DNA of 64,000 nt from Zygnema cylindricum (Eukaryota > Streptophyta > Zygnematophyceae > Zygnematales > Zygnemataceae): the NCBI GenBank assembly GCA_037447655.1, contig JBBHKE010001966.1:230757-294756 (forward strand), given 5' to 3'. Numbering within the stretch: position 1 is the first letter of the stretch; each line of letters starts with the position of its first letter. The position numbers and the translations under genes were made by a program. Below, one piece after another: positions 51,884 through 63,976 of this stretch. The notes below the pieces were generated by a model that saw nothing but the letters and a program-made list of their open reading frames with translations, was not told the DNA's origin and did not search any database.

Positions 51884-54699
51884 ATGCATGTGGGGCCCAC
51901 CACTGTGCAGATGGAAGATAGCCTCAGGGGCATTCGTACACTCTCTCTCAAGCAAGTGGGGGATGCCCGACAGGGCAATTGCGAAATAAAAACGCCCTTT
52001 TTCTTCTTATCTGCCTGCATGGGGACACTGGAGGGCACAACCGTGGTGGTCCTTGTTGTGGAATTTCTCAATGTGGCATCCGTGGCATGGGAGATGCAGA
52101 GTGTCAGGCATCCCAACGTGGCGAAAGTCATAGGCTGGTGTCGCAACAGTAGTAGCATTGTGGTGGAGCGGGGGGAGGGAGGGAGCTTAAGGGATAGGAT
52201 AGAGCAAGGTTTGGGTTGGCAAGATTGTTGTCGGATAGCGAACCAATTAGCACTTGCAGTGCGGTACTTTGCAAGACGCGGTATTGACGAGTGGACAGTT
52301 TCTGAAGCAATATTTTTTGATGAAAACGACAACCTCAAGCTTGTCCACCTTCCGTTCTCTTTAAGATGTAGTGATGAGTGTCATTCTTTTGGCTGGATCC
52401 TAAGAGAAATGCTGATGGGGCCATTGTTGGATGAACGTGTCACATCACAAGCTGACCTGAAAGAGAATCTCGACCGTCGTGTGAAAGAATGGCCGAATGA
52501 TGTGATTGAAGAACTCACTCGACTCACTGCAAATTGTTTGAAAAACTTCACATCCATGGAGAGAGTGGCAGAAGAGATGGACCGCATCAGTAAACTGGCG
52601 GTGGCGCTGGAGCAGGTGAGGCATCCCCTCTCTCACTCTCTTCCCCTCCCCTCCCCCTCCCTCCCCCTCCCTTCTAGTGAGTATGTGGTTGTGCCACCTG
52701 TGTGGGAAATGGCCTGTGGGAACCTGTGGTGCTATCTACTAGAGAATTTTCTTAAGGTTGAGGGAGGATAAGAATGCAAAGCACAAATGTGAGAAATACT
52801 TCGTGAGGGAACTTCAGGTGGGGAAGAGAGAGCAAAGGTGAGAGTTTTTGAAGTCTGAGCTCCAGTAACGAGCAGGCCCTCTTCTACCCATACCTCCACC
52901 AAAGGGGATGACACTCTTCTACCCATACCTCCACCAAAGGGGATGACAAAAAATAGAAATCAAAAGACAAGAAAAAAAGCCACAAAAAGCTGTTAAATTA
53001 TGGCAGCATATGTAAAAAATAGTTTTCAATTTCAGCAGGAATTTCCGGATATAGGAATTTTAAAATTGTTCGATGATGCACCGGCTATGACTGCTATAGA
53101 ACCTTCTGCCTGACCGTATGGTTTCAGAAGATTCTGAGAGAATGAAATCTACCATTGTCATGTCGTGTCATGTCTCATGTAGTTTGTATCATGGATCATT
53201 TTGTTTATCACGCTTAGGGTTGGTTTGTCTTGCCACTCTTTTTCATGTTGTATGGCATTGCCGCATCTCATCATAATCTATATTTTGTGCTTTGTTTATC
53301 TTGTTATGTGATATCACGCCATCTCCTGCGTATTTGTCTTCTTGGGAATCCCATGGCACTAGAGAATGGTAATTTTTCACCGTTTTACTCATTTACCGAC
53401 ACCTTTCTTAATGTTGTTGTGTTTTTCTTCGGGGTTTAAAGTACGAGGGAAATGTTTGTTGTGCGAGCCTTATTTTTGTAGATGGGATCAAAATGAATGT
53501 GGAGAGCATCGTAGTTTATGATCACAAGCAGAAAAGCAATTCTTGGAACATTGGATTTCATTTATGTTCATTTACTTGCAATTTTTTGATTAGCTACCAG
53601 CATTAGAGAGAATTTAACCATCTATATTACGTTAGAAACTTGAAAACCGGCAGGTATGGGTTGTCCTGATTAACTTTCTGACACCTTTGTTATTTGATTT
53701 ATGTAGCCTCGATGTGGAAAATTCGCTACCATAAGTGTCATCAGCACAAAAGAAATTGAGGAAATAACAGATTGTTATTTGGAAGTTGTTGGAAAAGGCG
53801 GTTTTGCAACAGTGTACAAGGGTTATTTCCAGGGAGTTGATGTGGCTGTCAAAAAAATGAAGACTGTCATGAGCGACACCTTCCTGCGTGAGGCTGAAAT
53901 GCTCCATGCCATCCGACATCCTCATGTTTTGTCCATATTAGGAATGGATACTGAGGGATTCTGTATAGTGAGTGAGTACATGGCTGGAGGAAGCCTTCAA
54001 GATTGGCTGGAAGCTGGCAAAAGAGATATACTTACCTGGGGAGAAAAAATACGAATTTGCCGAGAAATGGCGGCTGGTTTGGTGGCTTTGCATGGGAAAA
54101 ACGTTGTACATCGAGACTTAAAACCGGCAAATGTTCTTCTTGATGGAAATAAAATAAGCAAAATTGCGGATATGGGCATAGCAAAACAATTTGAAGGGGA
54201 TGAAATGAGCATGACTAATCCCATTATGGGAACATTTGGCTACATCGACCCTTACTTAGCCCAAACTAGGTTGAGAAAAACAAAATACAGCAAAAGTTCT
54301 GACGCGTATGCTCTCGGGCTCACCATGTTGCAACTTATGACCAATATGCAACGAGTCGGTTCTGTCCATGATCTCCTTTCTCAGTATGATAAAAAGCTGA
54401 AGAGCTGCTTTCAAATGGACTTGACCAGTGTTGAAGAAAGTGAGGAATTTATTGATCGGATGATTGAAAACAAAGAATACGAGACTACTCGATTTAAAGC
54501 TTGGCCTGGTGGGTTTGATGAGATGATAGGAAGTTTTTGTGACGACTATTTGGACCCGGAGTGCCGGTCTGTTCCACGATACAAATTACACGACGCGGTG
54601 GGCCTTGTGCTCCGCTGCGTGGAAAAGAAACCGAGCTTGCGTCCGTCTTTGAGAGAACTCCTCCGTGCTGTAAAGAATCTGGAAAACGTGTCAAAGTAA
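51884..54699 (+). CDS. Tandem pseudokinase-kinase protein (RLCK-like), two exons
   Basis: Exon 1 is 51884-52615 and exon 2 is 53707-54699, joined by a 1,091-bp GT-AG intron (CAG/GTGAGG...TTTATGTAG), phase 0 on both sides, giving 574 aa. Residues 15-244 are a pseudokinase: no G-loop, VVVLVV where VAVK should be, helix C in a VRHPNVAKVIGW context, the catalytic loop replaced by RRGIDEWTVSEAIFF, and HLPF for DFG. Residues 255-574 are a complete Ser/Thr kinase: G-loop GKGGFATV (273-280), VAVK Lys293, Glu306, HRDLKPAN (379-386), DMG (399-401), and a GTFGYIDPYL activation segment. The activation loop and C-lobe resemble plant RLCK/U-box kinases. There is no signal peptide or membrane segment, so it is presumably cytoplasmic. 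The pseudokinase-plus-kinase layout recalls plant tandem kinase proteins such as Rpg1 and WTK1/Yr15. Alternative: the exon 1 ATG may be internal if paralog 1 splices in. Confidence 0.8.
52616..53706 (+). other. Intron of the tandem kinase gene
   Basis: Starts GTGAGG, ends TTTGATTTATGTAG. It contains a 35-bp direct repeat (52885-52947, CTTCTACCCATACCTCCACC plus AAAGGGGATGACA twice) and an early C/T tract. Confidence 0.8.
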
Positions 54700-55980
54700 G
54701 GAAAAAAATTGCCATGTAAGGCATTTCCCACCTGTACTCTTGCTGGAGTCGAAAGGTTATGTCAGTGTTGGCGAAAACCTTGTAGGAAATGGCGAGGTTT
54801 TGTATAGATTTACGATCAAACGAAGCGACTGCGATAATGGTGGAGAAAATGGATTGTGATTTGAAAGCGACACAAGAAGATCCCATATTAGGAAAGACGA
54901 TATGGGACACGCCAAAGGTGAGAAACACAGACAGTCTATGTATTCAGGTGGTGCACAAACTCACAACTAGTATAGTTGTAATAAGCATAGATAGAAAGCC
55001 CTGCTGGCGTTAAAAGTCACGTTCATTTCTTTCACTCCGGTACCCTAGTCTATTGTCGGTTAGTAGGGTCCCAACCTGTCTGTTTGTTTCTCAGTTGTTC
55101 TTCTTGAAATCTGCGTCAACAATAGTTTCTATTGTTTTGTTAAGTATTCAAAGAACATAGGTGAACCTTTGTCGATCTCCTTTTTAAAGTAATCTGTATT
55201 CAGCTTGAGGTTATCCAGCAACTACTGTGGCATCCTAATTTTGAATTCTTCCTATGTATATCCTGGAGAATAGAATTCTATAGATGTTCAAGCAGGAAGT
55301 CAGTTTTGTGTATTGAGTACTCCTGTAATAATGATAATTCTTGAATAGATATGAAAGTAAAAAACATTTTATTAAATTTGGGTGGAAGGTTTTGACTTCC
55401 GAATAGTGTCATCAAAATCTGTTGCTTTACCACTTGGCGACACCTGATTTGCGTCTAATATCATTATATTATAGACATTTACAAGGATTATAGGTGTTTT
55501 TAGAAATTGATCGCTTGTAGTGTTTTAAACGCATTTAGAGTTGTTGTGATATTTAGTGATTTAAGTGACCTGAAGAGCTGGAGCTTTCAGATTTGTAAGG
55601 ATATTGGGGATTTAGAGTTTTTACAATTTTCCGGGTTTTACGTTTTAAAAGGTGTTTTAGGATTTTATTGTTTTTTTAACTTGTCAATTTAATACAAAAA
55701 AAATAAAGTCTTTACAAAATTATTAATCTGTCCAGAATAGATTAGACACCTCTTCCGACCTTCTCTAAGTTGCAGTAACTTCGAGTAATTTGAGTAATTT
55801 TGAGTCCGGTTTTATTTTAGGTGAGCTCGCTTAAAGATTACATTTTGTCTTATTGGGTAGATTTTGTCTTCAAAATCATAATGTTTTTTGTTCTTTTGTC
55901 CTGTTGTGAAATTTGTGAAATTTGTCTATTTGGTCCTTGAAATTTGTAAAAATCCCACGTCTATGTACCCGTATTTGGAA
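54700..55980. other. 3' flank of the kinase gene
   Basis: AT-rich with no convincing exon; it probably contains the 3' UTR and intergenic DNA. Confidence 0.4.
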
Positions 55981-55984
55981 CTCC

Positions 55985-56262
55985 GGTACTTTTCCTCCCT
56001 TGCCTTTTTTTCCCCCCTTCCCTCCCGTCCTCCCTTCCCTCCCTCCCTTTCCTCCTCCCTTCCCTCCCTACCTCCCTTCCGTTCCCTCCCTTCCCTCCCT
56101 CCCTCCTCCCTTCGTTCCCTCCCTTCCCTCCCTCCCTACCTCCCTTCCCTCTCTCCCCTCATTCCATTTCTTCCCTCCCTTCCTTTCCCTTCCCTCCTTT
56201 CCCTCTTTTCCTCCTTCCCGCCCTTCCCTCCCTTCCCTCCCTTCCCTTCCTTCCTGTCATCC
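55985..56262 (+). repeat. (CCTTCCCTCC)n pyrimidine tract
   Basis: Nearly pure C/T decamer-like units over about 280 bp. Frames reading PSLPPFPPS are artefacts. Confidence 0.9.
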
Positions 56263-56860
56263 TGTCATTTAGTAAAAACATTTTTTTTTCAAAATGACGA
56301 CAATTTTTATGCCAAAAATGATGAGAGGAATTGTTGTACTCCCTTCCTCCCTCCTCCCCCTCCCCCTTTCCTACCTCCTACCCAAACCTGTCTTGTAATA
56401 TAAAATAGATTTTTCCAAAATGACGACATTTTGATGTCAACAATTTGGTGTGCTCCATATGATATGTGTAGTTTAATTTACCCGTATTATTTTTTTTATT
56501 TTGTTTCATTTTAGTTTTATTTTATTTATTTATCATTATTTATTTTTTTAAATATTTTACGCTTTCAATAAAATAATGAAAATTTCGACCAACGAGTGGC
56601 GAGAAATCTGGCGAAGGCGAAGATAAATTTACAACCGGAAGTTTAAAAACCAGTAAAGAAACAGGTAAAGAAATATATTTAAAATAATGTAAATAAAATG
56701 AATAAAAAATTAAATTAAATTAAATAAATAAAATAAAATAAGCTGAAAAAAATTAGCTTCAGGATCACTTTAAAATCGTCTCGGAAAAAAGTTCAGTCCT
56801 TGTAGAGGACTTTTTAACTCCAATTCTGGTATATTGTATTTCAACAGGTACAACTGAAAT

Positions 56861-58295
<1,435 letters not shown>

Positions 58296-58510
58296 TACAC
58301 CGCGAATCGTTATTAGTGTTAATGTTTTTTCCGACTCAATAAACATCTTTACTCCGTACACGCATGTCGGTTTTCTTGTTTGACAGTTGCGATGAAAATG
58401 TAAGGTTCTTAGCTTCCGATTTGCGGTCTTAAATTGAGAATCAGACAAAAGTATACAGAGAAAATATGTTTTAATTGACGAAAAAGTTATCAACACTAAT
58501 AGCGAGCAAG
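58296..58510. mobile_element. MITE family M, diverged copy
   Basis: TACACCGCGAATCGTTATTA at the left end corresponds to the terminus of the 38.3-kb copy, with AACACTAATAGCGAG at the right. Length is about 215 bp. The centre (TGCGATGAAAATGTAAGGTT) resembles 25.9 kb. Confidence 0.7.
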
Positions 58511-59330
58511 AATACCTCCAAATCTCCAATTCTGAACTTTGATGTTCAAACTTGCAAGGTCAAACTTCGACATTTTTGTTGCTTCAATGTCGGTGGCAAT
58601 GAAAATATTACGCGTGTAGGATGTTCAATCTATGGATGTGTTTGTACGTTTGGTCAGCTTAGGTCATGTCATGTATCTCGTGTCGGTGCACCTACACGAT
58701 ACACTGTTGTCGGTGCTGTAAAGTACAACGGCTACGTTCTGAGGGGCCGTTCAAAGTCAAATTCCAAAAAAAAATCTTGCTTTGTTGTCAGCCTATGAGA
58801 TGCTGGAGATACACGTGTTAGATGACAAATTCTGTAATGTCTCTTGTACTCTTTTCAGCCTAAAGGTCAAATATAGTCGATAATGATCGTGTCGGTGCAC
58901 CTACACTGGTGGTGTCGGTGCAATAGAGTATGGTACGAATTTGTGCTGACAATTACGCATGACAGAACCGTACGTACTTTGTCGCATCGGCACTACCGTA
59001 CAGAAGTGCGTCGTCGACTTTGGACAAAACGTCGCCTATAACGTTGCTTTCCATTATTAGAAATACACGAGCTTGTCTCCATCTCCCCCCCACCCTAATA
59101 CTAGTCCCTCCCTGTCTCTCGATGGCCTACCTAACCCCTTGTCTCCGTTTTCCTCCGGAAAAGAATCTGGCCCCTTCTGCCCCCTTCTTATCCCCCGCCT
59201 TTTCACACTCCTGCTTCTTGTTGGATTGGCACGTAAATGCCGGTTCAATACGGGGTAGAAGGTGATACATCACACTCGAAGCGGCCTAAAATAAATAGAT
59301 ACGGACCCGCCAGTCTCTTTATCCAACATC
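58511..59330. other. Intergenic; short direct repeats
   Basis: CGTGTCGGTGCACCTACA occurs twice (58679 and 58889). No gene is supported; a C/T-rich stretch occupies 59080-59220. Confidence 0.4.
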
Positions 59331-59336
59331 CAGCTA

Positions 59337-59450
59337 GTGGCACAGTGGAAGCTTGTGGCACAGTGGTTAGTGCGCTGACAGCTCAAGTCAAAGGTCCCAG
59401 GTTGGAGCTCTGGCCGGCTCAATATTCCCTAGTACGGGACATGCCAAATT
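59337..59450 (+). mobile_element. tRNA-like SINE candidate
   Basis: TGGCACAGTGGTTAGTGCG (from 59356) fits a Pol III A box/D-arm. CCAGG-TTGGAGC-TCTGG (59397-59413) is a 5-bp T-stem with a 7-base loop, and GGTTGGAGC approximates the B box. Spacing between the boxes (about 45 bp) is tRNA-like. The A-box word GTGGCACAGTGG is duplicated just upstream (59337-59348). The 5' and 3' acceptor ends do not pair, so it is a SINE head or tRNA relic and not a tRNA gene. Confidence 0.5.
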
Positions 59451-59659
59451 TTGGATTTCTAGGAATTCTAAAACTTCTCCCCTCCGTCCATCCCTACCAC
59501 CTTCCCCTCCGCTTCGCTCCCCTCTCCTCCACCAACACCTTCCCCTACGGTACCCAACCCTTCCCTGCTCAGCCGGGAGGGGGGAGAGGAGGGAAGGAGG
59601 TAGAGAAGTAAGGGGAGTCGGGAAACTTCCTAGTAAATGGAATTTAAAACTTATTTCAT

Positions 59660-59924
59660 TTTTTAAACAAATGAGATTCATGCCAAGACATGGGTTCTAT
59701 TTAAAACTCAAAACGAATCTTGGGTAAACCTAAATGTTTCGCATCATACGCTCTAATGAGATATGGTGATAAGACACATGATCAAATATGATAAAATCAG
59801 ATGATTAAGAAATCGTAACATTGCAACAAGACATGATATACTCAAAATAACCATTTCCCCTTCTTCCTCCCACCTTTCCCTCCCACCCAGCCATCTGATT
59901 CGTGTGGGGCCCATTACTCTGCAA
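59660..59924 (+). repeat. Duplicated promoter region of the pseudokinase paralogs
   Basis: 59690-59924 aligns with 51660-51883 (TTTAAAACTCAAAACGAATC, then GATAAGACA, then ATTGCAACAAGACATGATAT, a C/T-rich run and TGTGGGGCCCA). The duplication unit therefore includes upstream DNA and not only the exon. Confidence 0.75.
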
Positions 59925-60071
59925 ATGGAAGATGGCCTCATAGGCATCCGTACACTCTCTCAAAAAGACGTGGAAGATGCGCGACAAGGCAATCAGAATT
60001 TACTGCGTTCCAATTCTATGTGGTCTGCGTTCCAATTCTATGTGGTCTACCTACAAGGGGACGTTGGAGGG
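59925..60071 (+). pseudogene. Pseudokinase paralog 3, disrupted by duplication and LTR
   Basis: It starts ATGGAAGATGGCCTCATAGG, homologous to 51911 onward in paralog 2 (IRTLS-K-V-DARQGN). A 22-bp tandem duplication (60003-60024 and 60025-60046) shifts the frame, and at 60072 the exon is cut by a copia LTR, just after the conserved GGGGAC-TTGGAGGG. The remainder of the exon would lie beyond the right end of the window. Confidence 0.8.
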
Positions 60072-60645
60072 TGTTGAGATTCAAAAAAAGTGGCCATATG
60101 ATCGATCAATTACAAGACAGGAAGCTAAGGAAAACAATTCTCTATATGAGAAAGCAAAGCTTAATTACTGAACAAGAAAGAAGATGTATTAATTACAAGA
60201 CAAAATAAGCACTCAGTGCAAAAATAGCGGAAAAATTGGAGAGAATCATTCAGTAGATTGATAATTAATTTTCAATGTCCAGCATGCGTACATTTTATAT
60301 GTGTGAATGACGTAGGTACTACGCTACTTGTGTTTCACGTAAAAGAATAGATCCTAACGTGTGAACTACGTAATCAAATCAACGACCGTAATTCACTATG
60401 TGACATACACTCCAAATCTACGACGACTTAACTTGCCGTACAGTACAAGTAGACGACTATGTTTCATCAAAACTTGAAGTCTACGCAAAGTATGCTTGAC
60501 GTCTAAACAAATCTAACTTGACATCCACGCAAATGTATTTTCACGCCTAATCAACCGTACAGGACTCTGGTTGATTCTTTCTCACGCAACTTTGACTTAC
60601 TTTGACTTCTGGTTCTTCGCAAGAAATGGACGCAAAATTATAACG
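60072..60645 (-). repeat. 3' LTR of copia element 3
   Basis: The end TGTTGAGATTCAAAAAAAGT at 60072 matches the 5' LTR end at 63977. The start at 60645 is inferred from the adjacent polypurine tract (plus-strand CGCCCCCTCTC, 60645-60655). LTR length is about 574 bp. Confidence 0.75.
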
Positions 60646-60689
60646 CCCCCTCTCTGGGTCATTTTCTGCATACTATCAATTGATCACAC

Positions 60690-60735
60690 TAAATAGGACC
60701 AACTCCTACACTAAATAGGACCAACTCCTGTGAGC
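60690..60735. repeat. 23-bp tandem duplication
   Basis: CACTAAATAGGACCAACTCC plus T is repeated head to tail next to the 3' LTR of copia 3. Confidence 0.8.
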
Positions 60736-60799
60736 TGATTACAAAATCAAATTTTAAACCTTTCTTTTCAATTTGTTCTCTCTAACTAACAGGTCTTCT

Positions 60800-61320
60800 T
60801 GAACACATGAAAATCCAACCGGTAGTGCTTCTCTTTGTGTCGAGGTCGCCATCTGCATGACATATCTCAAAGGCCTCTTCTCTCATTTTGGTGTCAAGTT
60901 TGATGATCCAACACCTAGGACTTTATTTTAGACCGTATATGGATTTTTGTAGTTTATACACCATGTGCTATTTTCCTGGTTCTATCATGCCCTCTGGTTG
61001 TTCCATGTAGACTTCTTCCTCCAAATCCCCATTTAGGAATGCAGTTTTGATATCTAGTTGATGCATCTGCATACCTTCTGCTGTCCCTAAGGCTATTAAA
61101 CTTCTGAGACTATTAAACTTCACTATTGGTGAGAAAGTCTCAGTGTAATCAACCCCCTCTTCTTGGGAATACCCGTTAGCTACTAACCTCGCTTTATATC
61201 TTTCCACTGACCCATCTCATTTCCTCTTAATCTTAAAGACCCATTTACACCCCACAATGTTTTTCTCTTCTAGGCGTTCTACTAAGGTCCAAGTTTTGTT
61301 TTTGATCAGTGATTCATATT
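60800..61320 (-). pseudogene. copia 3 RT N-terminus joined to RNase H remnant
   Basis: 60968-61207 contains RYKARLVANGYSQEEGVDYT, ETFSPIVKFNSLRSL and HQLDIKTAFLNGDLEEEVYM, an RT fingers/palm start. After YKLQKSIYG the sequence jumps to DGDLDTKRSTTGWIF (near 60850), an RNase H motif. Roughly 1 kb of RT is missing. Confidence 0.85.
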
Positions 61321-61429
61321 CTAATTCTATTGCCTCTTTCTATTTCTGAGTATTAGAACTCTCCAAAGCTTCATGAAAGGTTTGCGGTTCCCCCTCTGCT
61401 GCCATTAAACAATAAGCTAAACCCACATC

Positions 61430-61780
61430 TCATGTTTCTTCAATGAGCCGTTTTGGTTTAGCACGTATCCGATTAGAAACTCTTTGAGGAGTTGCCGTCA
61501 ATCTCGATTGTTGAATCTTATTCGGAGAGGTTGCAATTTGCGAAGGTTGTGGTACCGGTAACTTCTCCACTTGTAAAGATTGAAAGGTTGATGTTCCACC
61601 GGGGATGACGGAAGTCTCAACTGGAATGGAAATTAGTGTGGATGACGAAGGCTCCACTTCATGTTTTTTGGCTGGAGTACCAGGTGTTTGTTGAAACCCA
61701 CTTTCCAAATATTTTTGATTGTTAAAGGGAACAGTGACGATCTCTGGTTTTTCGTACCAAGGATTAAAATTATCTATCAC
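61430..61780 (-). pseudogene. copia 3 integrase-RT linker
   Basis: A Ser/Pro/Thr-rich 116-codon frame ending RVSNRIRAKPKRLIEET, the low-complexity linker typical before copia RT (usually R-S-R--K-P--Y). Confidence 0.7.
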
Positions 61781-61902
61781 ATATGATCTTCTTTTTTCCC
61801 TTCCTCCACAGTGACATCTCGACTAACATGAAATTTTTGTGTAACTGGGTCATATATTCTGTAAGCTTTTCTATTTGTGTCATAACCTACAAAGACACCA
61901 GT

Positions 61903-62400
61903 CTAACTTTTATTGTCAAATTTCTTTCTATTCTGTGTTGGGATGTGAACAAAGGTTTTACTTCCAAAAACTCTAAAATGTTTAACATTTGGTTTAAAGC
62001 CTGACCAAGCTTCTTCAGGTGTAATATCTTCCAGACAAGTACTAGGAGAACGGTTTTTCAAATAAAATGTAGTAAGGATAGCTTCAGCCCATAGGTTTTG
62101 ATTCAAGTTTGCACTATGTACCAAACAACGTGCAATTTCTACCAATGTTCGTTTAAGTCTTTCTGATACTCCATTTTGCTGCAGACCATAAGCTACTGTG
62201 AATTCTTGTTGTACCCCCCAAGATTTACAGTTTTCCTTAAAAGCATTGGAGGTATATTCCCCCCCATTATCCGACCTTAAAATCTGGATCCGCTCTCCTG
62301 CCTGATTTTCTACCATGGTTTTGAACTCTCTGAATTTCTCAAGGGTTTCTCCTTTGGATTTCATAAAATACACCCATACTTTTCTAGTGCACTCATCTGT
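61903..62400 (-). pseudogene. copia 3 integrase
   Basis: Contains VYFMKSKGETLEKFREFKTM, ILRSDNGGEYTSNAF (catalytic Asp), QQNGVSERLKRTLVEIARCL (catalytic Glu) and VFGSKTFVHIP. The upstream part with the first catalytic Asp is interrupted near 62400. Confidence 0.85.
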
Positions 62401-62468
62401 AAACGTGAGAAAAATGTAAACGTGATGAAAAATCTAGAACCTCTAGGACTTAAAGGGTGAGGACCGCT

Positions 62469-63100
62469 CTAGTCAGAATGAATAAACTCCAGCTTCCTTC
62501 TATTTTTGGGTTCATCATCTTTATGAAAAGGAAACCTTCTTTGCTTACCTTGAGCGCATCCTTCACACACCTTAAGGTTGTCTTTAGCGTTGACGTCCTC
62601 AAGTCCTCTAACCATCTTCTTTTCAATGAGTCGTTTAAGATTGTGCTCTCCCAGATGACCAAATCTTTGATGCCATAGCTCCAAAGTTTGTGCTTCTTTG
62701 CTGAAATTCATCTGTGCATCTTCATCATCTAAACGTAGAGCAAAAAGATTCCCTTCCGGATATCCAAGAGCGATTAGCTTTCCCTTACTTCTGATTTCAC
62801 ATCGTTCATTTTTCCTTTTCTCAAATTCGACTTTTAGTCCACTCCTCACAGCATGCATAACACTAAAAAGATTATGCTTTAAACCTGGTAAGTATAAAAC
62901 TTCTTTTAAATGGCCTTTATGGCTACAAGTATCACAGTATAACTGCAACTTAACCTCGCCCATTAGACTGGTTTTTAGAGTTTTATCATCTGTTAGTACA
63001 ATCTGTCGAGGATTGTGTAATGGTGTGAGAGAAGTAAAAATGGGCTTATCATTGCACATATGATGAGACGCTCTAGAGTCTATAAGCCATTTGCTTTCTG
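62469..63100 (-). pseudogene. copia 3 protease and GAG-pre-integrase
   Basis: The protease site reads WLIDSRASHHM near 63075, so the usual D-S-G is D-S-R. Then follow VLYLPGLKHNLFSVMHAV and the pre-integrase LWHQRFGHLGEHN...CEGCAQGKQRR motif. Confidence 0.85.
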
Positions 63101-63277
63101 AGCATTAGACTGTGTGAGAAAAAGTTCAGTCTCATCTTGAATATTCATGGCAAATGACTGTTTGTTATGTTTGTTTTTGTCTTTGTTACGACCAACTAAA
63201 GACTTATGACTTGGTTTTCCACAACTATAACAAACACATTTTTTCTTGAAGTTTTCAGTTTCTTTCTTTTTGAATCT

Positions 63278-63960
63278 TCAGTCAACATTCTGATGATTGG
63301 TTTGATGATTGGTTTTGCCACATATAGCACAAGCAGTTGCTAGCTCTGTGCGTCTTACCAACTGTTTGCCTTTAGCATAAAGAGCTGCATCTGACTCTTT
63401 TTCCTCCTTTTTTTTAATTTCAACTTCTTCCAGAATGAGATGTTGACATACTGCATCAATGTCTATAGTAGGTTGATGTTTCAATGTCGTGATCATCATA
63501 GCATACTGTGATGGTAATGACCTAAACAGTGTGAGGGTCAAATCATCATCATTCAGTTTTGTGCCGACTGCGGCTAATTGTAACTTAAGCTCTTTCAGTC
63601 TATTAATACGGGTTTCTATAGTATCTCTATTTTCCATACTAAAGTCCAGCAATTTGATTTTTTATTGCATAACATTGGACGGATTAGTACGCTCATGTAC
63701 AAACCTTAGTCTATCCCATATAGCCTTAGGTTTATCCAACTCAACTATGTGTAAAAGTTTACTGTCTTCCACTGCTAGAAAAATTAATGTCGCTGCCTCT
63801 TCTTCCCTTTTATCATATCTTTCTGCCTTTTGGGCTCCTGTAGGTTTTTTTTCAGTGCTACAATACCCCAGTAATTCTTAAATTTTAGAATTCTGGTCAT
63901 CTTAGCTTTCCACAGTAAACAATTACTACCATTAAATTTTTGGATGTCTGTAATTTTACC
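63278..63960 (-). pseudogene. copia 3 gag
   Basis: The frame 63278-63652 has TRINRLKELKLQLAAVGTKL, LTLFRSLPSQYAMMITTLK and HLILEEVEIKKKEE, the UBN2-type copia gag, and the first half of a zinc knuckle CAICGKTNHQ. The N-terminal part (63660-63900) is in another frame, and a further knuckle half lies near 63230. Confidence 0.75.
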
Positions 63961-63964
63961 TAAT

Positions 63965-63976
63965 GCTTTGATACCA
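63965..63976 (-). promoter_or_regulatory. copia 3 primer-binding site
   Basis: The plus strand GCTTTGATACCA equals the 3' end of plant initiator tRNA-Met (GCTCTGATACCA) with one change. It abuts the LTR end at 63977. Confidence 0.85.

Noticed and set aside
52616-52771. Extension of the pseudokinase frame to the stop at 52771
   Set aside because: The reading becomes low-complexity (HSLPLPSPSLPLPS) right after a good CAG/GTGAGG donor, so it is intron.
55888-56403. 171-codon Pro/Ser/Phe frame
   Set aside because: Translation of the (CCTTCCCTCC)n tract.
59337-59450. A genuine tRNA gene
   Set aside because: The acceptor ends do not pair and the anticodon arm is not convincing.
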